Part shown: positions 1 through 8,961 of the stretch, piece after piece | Layout: each line of letters opens with the position of its first letter | Numbering within the stretch: the stretch's first letter is position 1 | Assembly: GCF_003054325.1 (NCBI RefSeq) | Contig: NZ_QBKU01000008.1 | Span: 143,407 to 207,406 of the forward strand | DNA length: 64,000 nt | Direction: 5' to 3' | From: Sulfitobacter mediterraneus | Lineage (GTDB): Bacteria > Pseudomonadota > Alphaproteobacteria > Rhodobacterales > Rhodobacteraceae | Notes under the pieces: model-generated | The model's input: the letters and a program-made list of their open reading frames with translations, nothing else | Databases searched by the model: none | What the model was told of the DNA's origin: nothing | Program-made: the position numbers and the translations under genes

Positions 1-1329
1 GTCACATTGATCGGCACGCCGCCCAACATCATCATCGCCTCGATCCGCCAGGATGCCTTGGGCGAGCCGTTCAAAATGTTTGATTTTGCCCCCGTGGGCG
101 GGGTGGCCGCCATTGCCGGTCTGATCTTTGTGGCGCTGATCGGTTGGCGGCTGATCCCGGCGCGCGACGATGCCAGCATCGGCGAAAGCGATCTGGCGCA
201 ATACATCGCCGAATTGACAGTGCCAGAAGGCAGCAAACACATCGGCAAACGGCTGGCCGAGCTGACAGAGATAGCGGAAAAGTCCGACGTCGCGATCCTT
301 GGGTTGATCCGCGATGGCAAGCGCCGCTATGGGCAGGCCCGCAATGTCGCACTTAAGGCCGGGGATGCCTTGGTGCTGGAAGCGGCGCCAGATGCGCTGG
401 ACGAATTTCGCAGCACGCTGGATCTGGCCCTGTCCGACACGGACCGTGAGGATCGCTTGAAAGCAGGCGGGGAAGGCGTTGAAATCATTGAAGTTGTGGT
501 GCAGGAAAACTCCCGCCTGAATGGCCGCACCGCACAGGCCGTGGGGCTGGCATGGAGGCAGCGCACAATCCTGCTGGGCATTTCGCGACAGGGCCGCAAG
601 ATCACATCGCATCTGCGCGGCACACAGTTGCGCACCGGTGACATCCTGTTGCTGTTGGTGCCGCGTGACACCGCCGCCCATGTCACGGATTGGCTGGGCG
701 TGCTGCCGCTTGCAGATCGCGGATTGGCCGTCACCGAAAATTCAAAGGTCTGGCTAGCCATCGGCCTTTTTGCCGCCGCCGTGGCCGCCGCTAGCGTCGG
801 GCTGATCTATCTGCCCATCGCGCTGGGACTGGTGGTGGTGGCCTATGTTCTGGCCAAGATCGTGCCGCTGTCCGAACTCTACACCCATATCGAATGGCCG
901 GTGGTGGTGCTGCTCGGCTCTATGATCCCGCTGGGCGCTGCACTGGAAACCTCGGGCGGCACCGAATTGATCGCGGGCGCCTTGATCGGGCTGACCGAAG
1001 GTTTGGCGCCGTGGATTGTGCTGACGGTTCTGATGGTGGTCACGATGACCCTCTCGGATGTCCTCAACAACACCGCCACCACAATTGTCGCCGCCCCCGT
1101 GGGCATCCAGATGGCGCAAACCCTCGGGGTGTCTCCGGACCCGTTCTTGATGGCGGTGGCGGTTGCGGCATCTTCGGCCTTCCTCACCCCCATTGGCCAT
1201 AAAAACAACACGCTTATCCTTGGGCCGGGCGGCTATTCCTTTGGCGATTATTGGCGCATGGGTCTGCCGCTTGAGATCATTGTTGTTGCAGTCTCAATCC
1301 CTGCAATTCTGGTGTTCTGGCCCCTCTAG
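1..1329 (+). CDS. SLC13-family anion permease with RCK_C domains, 5' end outside window
   Basis: The reading frame is open from base 1, so the N-terminal membrane half is missing. The first visible residues (TLIGTPPN) are the SLC13/DASS loop signature. About residues 70-235 form two RCK_C (TrkA-C) regulatory domains. The rest is hydrophobic helices ending in the second signature, SSAFLTPIGHKNNT followed by GPGGY. The family moves dicarboxylates, sulfate or related anions with sodium across the inner membrane; the substrate cannot be read here. The protein at 2275-4047 has the same layout, so the two are paralogues. The annotated TTG at base 7 is not a real start. Confidence 0.9.
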   Translation, partial: VTLIGTPPNIIIASIRQDALGEPFKMFDFAPVGGVAAIAGLIFVALIGWRLIPARDDASIGESDLAQYIAELTVPEGSKHIGKRLAELTEIAEKSDVAILGLIRDGKRRYGQARNVALKAGDALVLEAAPDALDEFRSTLDLALSDTDREDRLKAGGEGVEIIEVVVQENSRLNGRTAQAVGLAWRQRTILLGISRQGRKITSHLRGTQLRTGDILLLLVPRDTAAHVTDWLGVLPLADRGLAVTENSKVWLAIGLFAAAVAAASVGLIYLPIALGLVVVAYVLAKIVPLSELYTHIEWPVVVLLGSMIPLGAALETSGGTELIAGALIGLTEGLAPWIVLTVLMVVTMTLSDVLNNTATTIVAAPVGIQMAQTLGVSPDPFLMAVAVAASSAFLTPIGHKNNTLILGPGGYSFGDYWRMGLPLEIIVVAVSIPAILVFWPL

Positions 1330-1404
1330 GCCAAAACCGCCCCAGCAAATCGCTTGTTTTTCAGGCTGATGCGTTCCTAATGGCCGCAACCAAAGGAGAA
1401 AGCC

Positions 1405-2262
1405 ATGGATATCCTGATCAACGTCGTGCTGCCGCTGTCACTGGCGATCATCATGCTAAGCCTCGGTGTCGGCCTCAGCATTGCCGATTTTGCCCGCGTG
1501 GCACAGCGGCCCAAAGCGTTTTCCATCGGTGCAATCAGCCAGGTGGTGATGTTGCCCCTGATCGCCTATGCCTGCGTGCGGGCCTTTGGGCTGGGCGGCG
1601 AGCTGGCGGTTGGCGTGATGCTCTTGTCGCTATGCCCCGGCGGCGTGACCTCCAACATGGTTAGCAAACTGGCCCGCGGCGATGTGGCCTTGTCAGTCTC
1701 GTTGACGGCAGTGGTGTCCTTGTTGTCGATCCTGACAGTGCCAGTGCTGGCCGCATGGGCGGTGCAGCACTTCATGGGCGATGCCGCGCCGGATGTGTCT
1801 GTGACGTCGCTGGCCTTTGCAATGTTCCTGATCACTACCCTGCCCGTGGCAATCGGCGTTGCCATCCGCCACTTTGCCGCGGCTTTTGCTGACCGGATTG
1901 ATAGCGGCCTGTCGCTTCTGGCTACGGTTCTGTTTGTGCTGATCGTCGTCGCCGCACTGGCGGGCAACTGGGCGCTTTTTGTTGAAAATCTGCCCCGGCT
2001 CGGACCCGCTCTGATCACGTTGAATGTGGTTCTGATGGCGCTGGGTCTGGCATTGGCCGCACTTGCCGGATTGGCATGGCAAGCGCGCAAAACCATTTCC
2101 ATCGAAACAGGCATCCAGAACGCCACATTGGGCATCACCCTCGCCGCGATCATCTCGGGCCAGTCAGAAGGGTTCAGCACCATGGCGCTGCCCTCTGCCG
2201 TTTATGGGATCACCATGTATCTGGTGGCATTGCCGTTTGTCGCATGGTTCCGCAGCCACTGA
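1405..2262 (+). CDS. Bile acid:sodium symporter family protein
   Basis: This is a 285-residue, almost wholly hydrophobic protein with about nine predicted membrane helices. It has the SBF/BASS motif around residue 70 (LCPGGVTSNMVSKLARGD) and a later ETGIQNATLGI segment, which carries the conserved E and N of the family's sodium sites. An AAAGGAG ribosome-binding site precedes the ATG. Family members carry bile acids, pantoate, pyruvate or other organic anions with sodium. It lies 75 bp after one SLC13 permease and converges on a second. The substrate is unknown. Confidence 0.9.
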   Translation: MDILINVVLPLSLAIIMLSLGVGLSIADFARVAQRPKAFSIGAISQVVMLPLIAYACVRAFGLGGELAVGVMLLSLCPGGVTSNMVSKLARGDVALSVSLTAVVSLLSILTVPVLAAWAVQHFMGDAAPDVSVTSLAFAMFLITTLPVAIGVAIRHFAAAFADRIDSGLSLLATVLFVLIVVAALAGNWALFVENLPRLGPALITLNVVLMALGLALAALAGLAWQARKTISIETGIQNATLGITLAAIISGQSEGFSTMALPSAVYGITMYLVALPFVAWFRSH

Positions 2263-2274
2263 CCCGCCAGCACC

Positions 2275-4047
2275 CTACCAGAACAGAGGTATCACCGCAC
2301 TGGCCAACAGCGACATCGACAGGTTCAGCGGGATACCGATCCGCATAAAATCGGTAAACCGGTAGCCCCCCGGCCCGTAAACCAACGTGTTGGTCTGGTA
2401 CCCAATGGGCGTGGCAAAGGCGCAAGAGGCCGCGATCATTACCGCTACCACCAAGGGCCGCGCGTCAATGCCAAGCGCAGCGGCAAGGCTGATGGCAATC
2501 GGCGTCATGATCACCGCCACTGCATTGTTCGATACGATCTCGGTCAGGATGGTGGTCAACAGGAACACACAGAATATCACCACGGTCAGCGGCAGCGTGC
2601 TGAGCACCGGCGCGATGTTGTCCACCAAAAGCGAGATCGCACCGGAGTTCTGCAAACCTGCACCAACCGCCAGCATCGAGAAAATCAACGCCAATAGCCG
2701 CCCATCCACAAAAGAAAACGCCTCTTCGGCATCAATGCAGCCGGTGACCAGAACCAAGGCCACCGCCAACACAGCCAGCAACAAAATCGGAGCCACATTC
2801 AGCGCCGCAAGGGTAACGATCCCGATCAACGCCGCAATCGCAATCGGCGCATGACCCCGCCGATAGGCCCGCGCCGACGGTTGGCTGACATCAACCATAT
2901 CCATATCCGCCGCCAGTCGTTGAATATCCTCCGCCGCGCCTTCCAACAGCAGGGTATCGCCCACCTTGACGATCAAATCGTCAAGCTGCCGCCCGATGTT
3001 CTGGTTGCGGCGATGCACCGCCAATGGATAGACCCCATAACGCCGCCGAAGGCGCATACTGCCCAGCGTCCGCCCCACCATCCGGCAGCCTGGGGTGATC
3101 AGAACTTCAACGGTGGTGGTCTCGACCGCCGACAGCTGATCCACACGTTTTAGCTCTTTATTGGCCTGAAGGCTCAACAGTTCGGTCATCTGGGTGCGCA
3201 AGACCACACGGTCCCCGACCTGCAGCGCAACCCCCTGCAACGCACGCCGCAAAGAGGTGTCGCCGCGCACAACGTCGATCAGGCGCACGCCCTCGCGCTT
3301 GAACAACTGCACATCGAGAACCTCGCGGCCGATCAGGTTGCTTTCGGGGGGGATCACCGCCTCGGTGAAGAATTTCATCTTGGAGCGATCCGACAACATA
3401 TTGGCCATGCTGTCCCGGTCCGGCAGCAATCGGCGCCCGATGGTGGACATGTAAATCACCCCCCAGGCGCAAACCACAAGGCCAATCGGCATGATCTCGA
3501 AAATGCCAAATGGCTCCATCCCCTGCGCGCGCGCGACCCCGTCAACCAGAAGGTTTGTGGACGTCCCCAATAGCGTCAAAGAGCCGCCCATGATCGCCGC
3601 ATAACTCAGCGGGATCAACAGCTTGGAGGCCTTGGTGCCCAAGGTCTTGCTCAACTGAACCACGACCGGGATCATCACCACAACCACCGGCGTGTTGTTC
3701 ATAATCGCAGAGGCGCCCATCACCGACAGGATCACCCCGACAACGGCCAATCGCGGATTGCTGCGGGCATAGCGTTCGGCCAATCGGGTCAACACATCCA
3801 AAGCCCCGGTGCGCACAAGCGCGCCCATAACAATGAACATCGCTGCAATGGTCCAAGGCGCCGGATTGGACAGAACCGCCCGCGCATCCTCGTAAGGCAG
3901 AACTCCCATGGCCAGCAGGCTCGCCGCGCCAGTGAGCGCGACTACCTCCGTCGGGAAGGTCTCGCGCAGGAACAGGATGAACATGATCACCACAACCGTC
4001 AGGGTCAGAACGGCGCTGCCGGTTTGGGAAAGGCTAAAAAGCTGCAT
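2275..4047 (-). CDS. SLC13-family permease with two RCK_C domains
   Basis: The 590-residue protein is complete. N-terminal helices carry NNTPVVVVMIPVV and TLLGTSTNLLV. Two RCK_C domains follow at about residues 220-300 and 305-385. C-terminal helices contain ATPIGYQTNT and GPGGYRF. The layout is the YbiR/SLC13 type, an inner-membrane sodium-coupled anion transporter whose cytosolic domains probably sense a ligand. It converges with the BASS symporter with only a 12-bp gap, so the two are separate transcripts. It is a paralogue of the truncated gene at the window start, and the substrate is unknown. Confidence 0.9.
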   Translation of the reverse strand: MQLFSLSQTGSAVLTLTVVVIMFILFLRETFPTEVVALTGAASLLAMGVLPYEDARAVLSNPAPWTIAAMFIVMGALVRTGALDVLTRLAERYARSNPRLAVVGVILSVMGASAIMNNTPVVVVMIPVVVQLSKTLGTKASKLLIPLSYAAIMGGSLTLLGTSTNLLVDGVARAQGMEPFGIFEIMPIGLVVCAWGVIYMSTIGRRLLPDRDSMANMLSDRSKMKFFTEAVIPPESNLIGREVLDVQLFKREGVRLIDVVRGDTSLRRALQGVALQVGDRVVLRTQMTELLSLQANKELKRVDQLSAVETTTVEVLITPGCRMVGRTLGSMRLRRRYGVYPLAVHRRNQNIGRQLDDLIVKVGDTLLLEGAAEDIQRLAADMDMVDVSQPSARAYRRGHAPIAIAALIGIVTLAALNVAPILLLAVLAVALVLVTGCIDAEEAFSFVDGRLLALIFSMLAVGAGLQNSGAISLLVDNIAPVLSTLPLTVVIFCVFLLTTILTEIVSNNAVAVIMTPIAISLAAALGIDARPLVVAVMIAASCAFATPIGYQTNTLVYGPGGYRFTDFMRIGIPLNLSMSLLASAVIPLFW

Positions 4048-4178
4048 ATGTCAGGCCCGTTCGCCAGTGAGGTTGAAGACAAGTGTCGCCTGTCCGCGCA
4101 TCCGCTGCAAGGGCGCCGTTGGGTGCAAGCGCTGGTGCAAAGGGGGCCAGCCCCCACCGCCGCTGCGCGGCGCTCCCC

Positions 4179-4242
4179 CCGGAGGTTTTTCTGGCCAAAT
4201 GAAGCTGGGTGCCGCTCTTCTTCATTTGGCCCTTAAACCTCT
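4179..4242. repeat. Long inverted repeat / hairpin containing GGCCAAATGAAG
   Basis: A perfect 12-bp arm, GGCCAAATGAAG (4193-4204), is mirrored by CTTCATTTGGCC (4220-4231). It is flanked by a second pair, GAGGTTT and AAACCTC. The hairpin lies after the stop of the YmdB-like gene and before the start of the SLC13 gene on the minus strand, so it may end the upstream transcript. The same half motif recurs at 19976-20007 upstream of gatC, so it belongs to a dispersed family rather than being a one-off terminator. Confidence 0.6.
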
Positions 4243-4290
4243 GGGGTCCGGGGCAAAGCCCCGGGTGTTTGCCTCGCACATGGAGCGGAA

Positions 4291-5103
4291 TTAGGGGGCG
4301 CTGGTTTGCAACAAACCGCCATCGCGCACCGGAACAATGCGGGTGGCGCGGCCCGTGCGGTCGTCCGTTTCGATATAGACGCCCGAAAGTGTGGCCTCGG
4401 AATTGGCCGGGGTAAACCGTTCCTTGGGCATGCCGGTGATAAACCGGCGCATGGGTTCGGTTTTTTCCATGCCGATCACCGAATGATAATCGCCGCACAT
4501 GCCAGCATCGGTTAAATAAGCCGTGCCGCGCGGCAGGATCATTGCGTCCGCCGTGGGGACATGGGTGTGGGTGCCCACAACCAGCGAGGCGCGGCCGTCG
4601 CACCAATGCCCCATGGCCATTTTTTCTGAGGTTGCTTCGCAGTGCATATCGACAATGATCGCCGAGGCCAGCCCGCCCAGCGGATGGGTTTTCAAGACTG
4701 TATCCAGCGCCGAAAACGGGTCATCAAATGGCCGTTTCATAAACACCTGGCCCAGCGCTTGGGTGACCAGCACCTTGCGCCCGTTCTTGGAGGTAAACAG
4801 CCGTGCGCCCTTGCCCGGTGCGGATTTGGAAAAGTTCAGTGGCCGGATAATGCGCGGCTCTTGTTCGATAAAGGACAGCATGTCCTTTTGGTCAAACGCA
4901 TGATCCCCCAACGTCAGGCAATCCGCCCCCGCATCCAGCAGCAGTTTGGCATGCGCGCCCGAAAGCCCCATGCCGCCGGTTGCGTTTTCGCCGTTGACCA
5001 CGATGAAGTCGAGCTTCCAATCGTCGCGCAAACGGCCCAGATTTTCCGTGATGGCACGGCGCCCCGCGCGGCCCATCACATCGCCAAGAAACAGTATTTT
5101 CAT
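4291..5103 (-). CDS. YmdB-like metallophosphoesterase (TIGR00282 family)
   Basis: The 270-residue calcineurin-like phosphoesterase starts at MKILFLGDVMGR. The longer in-frame ORF adds 14 residues without family support. Metal-ligand motifs are visible: GDVMGRAGRR, VNGENA, LTLGDHAFD and the late GTHTHVPTAD. YmdB-type enzymes hydrolyse cyclic 2',3'- or 3',5'-nucleotides in the cytoplasm. It lies 51 bp after the cyclo-ligase gene and probably shares its transcript with mgtE. The biological substrate in this lineage is unknown. Confidence 0.9.
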   Translation of the reverse strand: MKILFLGDVMGRAGRRAITENLGRLRDDWKLDFIVVNGENATGGMGLSGAHAKLLLDAGADCLTLGDHAFDQKDMLSFIEQEPRIIRPLNFSKSAPGKGARLFTSKNGRKVLVTQALGQVFMKRPFDDPFSALDTVLKTHPLGGLASAIIVDMHCEATSEKMAMGHWCDGRASLVVGTHTHVPTADAMILPRGTAYLTDAGMCGDYHSVIGMEKTEPMRRFITGMPKERFTPANSEATLSGVYIETDDRTGRATRIVPVRDGGLLQTSAP

Positions 5104-5154
5104 GGTTTCAACGGGTACGCCGACACGGTCCGAACAGCAAGTCAAACCTGCGGG

Positions 5155-5724
5155 CTAACCGCCGCGCGGGATATCAATGACGCCTCGTTCGGTCACGATC
5201 AGATCCAGCGGCTGATCCGTCGGCTCCAGCGGGACATCGGCGTGTTCCTGCCCGGCAAAGGCAAAGCCGATCGCCATAGTGGGCCGTTTGGCACGCAGCA
5301 TCTCAAGCGTACGGTCATAAAATCCGCCGCCATAACCCAGCCGCCCGCCGCCTCGGTTGAAGGCCAAGAGCGGCACGATCAAGATCTCTGGTTCAAAAAA
5401 CACCGGATCGGCGGGGATCATCGCGCCAAAGGCGCCGCTGACCATTTCAGTGTCCGGTGTCCATTGCGCGAACTTGAGCGGCGTCGCTGCCGCCTCAATC
5501 ACCGGAACACCGACGGGGCCGTGGGCGCTGGCCTCTGCCATGGCGGGGGTCGGGTCAATTTCGGTGCGGATCGGCATGAAGCCGGACAAAGGTACCCCGC
5601 GATAGCCTGCAAGTACCTCGCTCAGATAGCCCGCTTGCGCGGCATTTGCATTGTCAAACAGGGGCTTGCGCCGTGCAAAGGCCGCCTTTCGGGCCGCGTC
5701 TTTGATCGCTGCGAGATCGGTCAT
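5155..5724 (-). CDS. 5-formyltetrahydrofolate cyclo-ligase
   Basis: The 189-residue enzyme converts 5-formyl-THF to 5,10-methenyl-THF using ATP, salvaging folate in the cytoplasm. The family signature GYGGGFYDRTLEML lies near residue 130. The N terminus has the expected Lys/Arg-rich helix (ARKAAFARRK). Its ATG overlaps the stop of mgtE in an ATGA, so the genes are probably translationally coupled. The length is normal for the family. Confidence 0.93.
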   Translation of the reverse strand: MTDLAAIKDAARKAAFARRKPLFDNANAAQAGYLSEVLAGYRGVPLSGFMPIRTEIDPTPAMAEASAHGPVGVPVIEAAATPLKFAQWTPDTEMVSGAFGAMIPADPVFFEPEILIVPLLAFNRGGGRLGYGGGFYDRTLEMLRAKRPTMAIGFAFAGQEHADVPLEPTDQPLDLIVTERGVIDIPRGG

Positions 5725-7124
5725 AGCAGCACCGCCGCCGCGAGGCCGAGAAAGGCGAAGAAACCGACAACATCTGTCACCGTGGTCACGAAGGCCCCCG
5801 AAGCCAGCGCCGGGTCAACGCCGACGCGTTCCAGCAGGATCGGGATGCCTGTGCCCGCCAGTCCGGCCACCACCATATTGATCACCATCGCCACCGCGAT
5901 CACATAGCCCAGCGCAGGCGAGCCGAACCAGATGATCCCCACGACGCCCATCACCAAGGCAAAAATCACCCCGTTCACCAGCCCCACCAGACATTCGCGC
6001 CGGATCACCCGCCAGACGTTGGAGCCGGTCAAATCCTTGGTCGCAATGGCCCGCACGGCAACGGTTAGACTTTGGGTGCCAGCATTGCCGCCCATGGAGG
6101 CCACGATGGGCATTAGTACCGCCAGTGCCACAATCTGGGCAATGGCCGCCTCGAACTGGGAAATCACCATAGAGGCCGCAATTGCCGTCACAAGGTTCAC
6201 CGCCAGCCATGGCAGGCGCTGTTTGGTGGTCTCGACCACGCGGTCCGAAAGCGACCCCTCGCCCACGCCGGCCAGACGCAGGATGTCCTCCTCGTGTTCT
6301 TCATCCAGCACCGCCATCGCGTCATCAATGGTGATCACACCAATCAGCCGCCCCTCATCATCCACCACGGGGGCCGAGATCAGGTGATATTGGTTAAACG
6401 CATAGGCCACGTCGCCCTCATCGCGCATCGCGGGAATGATCTGAAAGGTCTCTTCGAGGATATCGCGCAAAGGTGTGGCGCGTTTGGAGCGCATGAGCTT
6501 GCCCAGCGTCACATTGCCAACGGGATGCAGCCGCGGATCGACCATCACGATGTGATAGAATTGATCCGGCAGATCCTCTTCGGCGGTGCCTCGCAAATGG
6601 TCAATCGCCTGCCCCACGGTCCAATGTTCAGGGGCCATCACCACCTCGCGTTGCATCAGGCGGCCCGCGGAATACTCCGGCCAGTTCAACGCCTGTTCCA
6701 CCGCAACCCGGTCGGCGTCTTCGAGCACCTCAAGGATCGCTTCTTGCTGGTCGTCCTCCAGGTCTTCAATCAGGTCAACAACATCGTCGCTGTCCATATC
6801 CCGCACGGCCTGGCTCAGAACTTGCGGGGTCAGAACGGCGATCACTTCCTCGCGGATAGATTCGTCCAGTTCCGACAGGATTTCGCCGTCAAATTCGCGG
6901 TCATAAAGCCGGACAAGGCGGCTCCTGTCGAAGGCGTTGATCTGCTCAAGAAGGTCAGCAATATCCGCCGCATGCAGCGGATCCATCAGTTCGGTCAGCT
7001 TTTCGCGGTCGTCGATATCCACCGCATAAAGCACGGAGGCAACGGTCTTCGGCTCCAGCTTGTAGGCCTGACGCTCCGCATCCTCGCCAGTGGCCAGTTC
7101 AAGGTCTTCGATCTGTTCCGACAT
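5721..7124 (-). CDS. mgtE: Magnesium transporter MgtE
   Basis: The 467-residue protein starts at MSEQIEDLEL. An in-frame extension of 92 residues upstream runs into the guanine deaminase gene and is not protein-like. An acidic MgtE_N superhelical domain (about 20-150) is followed by a CBS pair (about 150-275, with GVITIDDAMAVL) and five membrane helices with the pore signature GNAGTQSLTVAVRA. It is a Mg-gated inner-membrane channel for Mg2+ uptake. No Mg riboswitch can be fitted in the 111-bp gap to guaD. Confidence 0.93.
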   Translation of the reverse strand: MSEQIEDLELATGEDAERQAYKLEPKTVASVLYAVDIDDREKLTELMDPLHAADIADLLEQINAFDRSRLVRLYDREFDGEILSELDESIREEVIAVLTPQVLSQAVRDMDSDDVVDLIEDLEDDQQEAILEVLEDADRVAVEQALNWPEYSAGRLMQREVVMAPEHWTVGQAIDHLRGTAEEDLPDQFYHIVMVDPRLHPVGNVTLGKLMRSKRATPLRDILEETFQIIPAMRDEGDVAYAFNQYHLISAPVVDDEGRLIGVITIDDAMAVLDEEHEEDILRLAGVGEGSLSDRVVETTKQRLPWLAVNLVTAIAASMVISQFEAAIAQIVALAVLMPIVASMGGNAGTQSLTVAVRAIATKDLTGSNVWRVIRRECLVGLVNGVIFALVMGVVGIIWFGSPALGYVIAVAMVINMVVAGLAGTGIPILLERVGVDPALASGAFVTTVTDVVGFFAFLGLAAAVLL

Positions 7125-7235
7125 CGCTTGGCCCTCCGTTTGAGGGCGACCATAGGCAAGCGTTTGGGTGGTTTCAATGCCACTTGAGACGGCTTTGCGA
7201 TTGTCCCCGACCTCTGCGAGGCTTAGGGTTGGATC

Positions 7236-8531
7236 ATGACAAATCTGACCCTCATTCTTGGACCCGTTCTGCGCTATGCGGGTGATCCGTTGCGCGGCCC
7301 TTGGCAAGATGCCGTGCACGTGGACGGTGCGGGCGGAGTGTTGATCGAGGACGGCCAGATCATTGAGGTCGGCTCGGGTGCGGATCTGCAAAAGGCGCAT
7401 CCGCAGACGGATCTACACCGCTATGGCAGCGATCACCTGATTGCGCCGGGATTTGTGGATGCGCATGTGCATTATCCGCAAACAGCAATCATCGCGTCAT
7501 GGGGTAAGCGTCTGATTGATTGGCTAAATTCCTATACATTTCCCGAAGAAATGCGCCTGTCCGATCCCGCGTATGCCGATCAGATCGCCGGGCGTTATCT
7601 GGATTTGACGTTGGCCCATGGCACCACCACGGCCGCGTCTTATTGTACCATTCATCCCCATTCTGCGGATGCATTGTTTGAGGCAGCGGCGGCCCGCGGG
7701 CAACGGATTGTTGCAGGCAAGACATGTATGGACCGCAACGCGCCAGAAGGGCTGCGCGATACGGCGCAATCGGCTTATGATGACAGCAAAGCCCTGATTG
7801 GCAAATGGCATGGTAAGGGCCGCGCCAGCTATGCCATCACCCCGCGGTTTTCGCCCACATCAACGCCAGATCAACTGGCAGCATTGGGGGCATTGTGGGC
7901 GGAGCATCCCGATTGCCTGATGCAGACCCACCTGAGCGAGCAGACCGATGAGATTGCTTGGGTGAAAGAGCTGTTTCCGCAGGCCCGCGATTACCTTGAC
8001 ACTTATGAGGCGCATGGATTGCTGGGTGAGCGGGGCCTCTACGGTCATGCGATCCATCTGGAGCCGCGGGAGATTGACCGCCTAAAAGACTGCGGCGCAG
8101 CGCTGGTGCATTGTCCTACGTCAAACACGTTCATCGGCTCGGGCTTGTTTGACATGGCCGGATTGACGGCGCGCGGCATTCCGGTTGGTCTGGCCACGGA
8201 CACGGGTGGCGGATCGTCCTTTTCGATGCTGCGCACCATGGCGGCAGCTTATGAAGTCGGTCAGTTGCGCGGCACCCCACTGCATGCGGCACAGCTGATT
8301 TGGCTGGCCACAGCAGGATCGGCGCGTAGCCTGCATCTTGGCGATAAGATCGGCAGCCTAAGCACGGGAATGGAGGCGGATCTGACGATTCTCAACCTCA
8401 GCTCAACCGCCGCAATTGCACAGCGGGCCGATCAAGCCAGTGACATCTGGGAAAACCTGTTTGCCACCATCATGATGGGCGATGATCGTGCCATCGCGGA
8501 TGTATGGGTCAACGGGCAGAAACGCCCTTAA
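7236..8531 (+). CDS. guaD: Guanine deaminase
   Basis: The 431-residue amidohydrolase deaminates guanine to xanthine. Zinc-site motifs are all present: FVDAHVHYPQ near residue 80, the guanine-deaminase loop WLNSYTFPEE, MQTHLSEQTDE, YGHAIHLE and LATDTGGGSSF. The length fits the family. The gene diverges from mgtE and converges on a CAP protein gene. A second purine deaminase lies at 8958-10298, which points to a purine-salvage or damage-clearing locus. Confidence 0.93.
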   Translation: MTNLTLILGPVLRYAGDPLRGPWQDAVHVDGAGGVLIEDGQIIEVGSGADLQKAHPQTDLHRYGSDHLIAPGFVDAHVHYPQTAIIASWGKRLIDWLNSYTFPEEMRLSDPAYADQIAGRYLDLTLAHGTTTAASYCTIHPHSADALFEAAAARGQRIVAGKTCMDRNAPEGLRDTAQSAYDDSKALIGKWHGKGRASYAITPRFSPTSTPDQLAALGALWAEHPDCLMQTHLSEQTDEIAWVKELFPQARDYLDTYEAHGLLGERGLYGHAIHLEPREIDRLKDCGAALVHCPTSNTFIGSGLFDMAGLTARGIPVGLATDTGGGSSFSMLRTMAAAYEVGQLRGTPLHAAQLIWLATAGSARSLHLGDKIGSLSTGMEADLTILNLSSTAAIAQRADQASDIWENLFATIMMGDDRAIADVWVNGQKRP

Positions 8532-8541
8532 CATAAAAGCC

Positions 8542-8961
8542 TTAGCAGGGCGCGGCCAGCACCATAACCCACAGATGCCCCGGCCCCCGCGCCACGCCGA
8601 TCTCGCGCAGTTCGGGGCGGATCATATTGGCAAGATGTCCGGGGCTTTCGGCCCAATCCTGCATCACTTGGGTCAAGCTGCGTTGTCCCTTGGCGATGTT
8701 TTCCGCCACCAGACACCACTCATACCCTTGCGCGGTGACCCGTTGCCCGACAGTTGATCCATCGCGGCCTTCATGGGCGAAATACTTTCGCTGCGCCATG
8801 TCTATGGCATGCAGCAACGCCGCATTTTCCAGCGAAGGTGCATAAACCATTGGCGCATGGCCTTGCGCGACGCGCAGTTCATTGACCGGGCGCAGCACCG
8901 CCGGATCGGCCAAGGCCGGCATCCCAAGTGCCATCGCAAGCACCAACAAAAGTGATCTCAT
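8542..8961 (-). CDS. CAP (SCP/PR1) domain protein, secreted
   Basis: The 139-residue protein has an N-terminal signal peptide (RSLLLVLAMALGMPALA) and one CAP domain. Conserved residues include NELRVAQGHAP, HAIDMAQRKYFAHEG and the pair AENIAKG and WAESPGHLANM. CAP proteins are periplasmic or extracellular, and their biochemical role in bacteria is poorly known. The start overlaps the stop of the 8-oxoguanine deaminase gene by ATGA, so they are co-transcribed despite no obvious functional link. Confidence 0.87.
   Translation of the reverse strand: MRSLLLVLAMALGMPALADPAVLRPVNELRVAQGHAPMVYAPSLENAALLHAIDMAQRKYFAHEGRDGSTVGQRVTAQGYEWCLVAENIAKGQRSLTQVMQDWAESPGHLANMIRPELREIGVARGPGHLWVMVLAAPC

Noticed and set aside
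7125..7235. Magnesium or purine riboswitch between mgtE and guaD
   Set aside because: The 111-bp gap is shared by two divergent promoters. No conserved M-box or purine aptamer core could be recognised.
7125..7400. N-terminal extension of MgtE
   Set aside because: The extra 92 residues overlap the guaD start region and are not MgtE-like. The ATG at 7124 fits the family.
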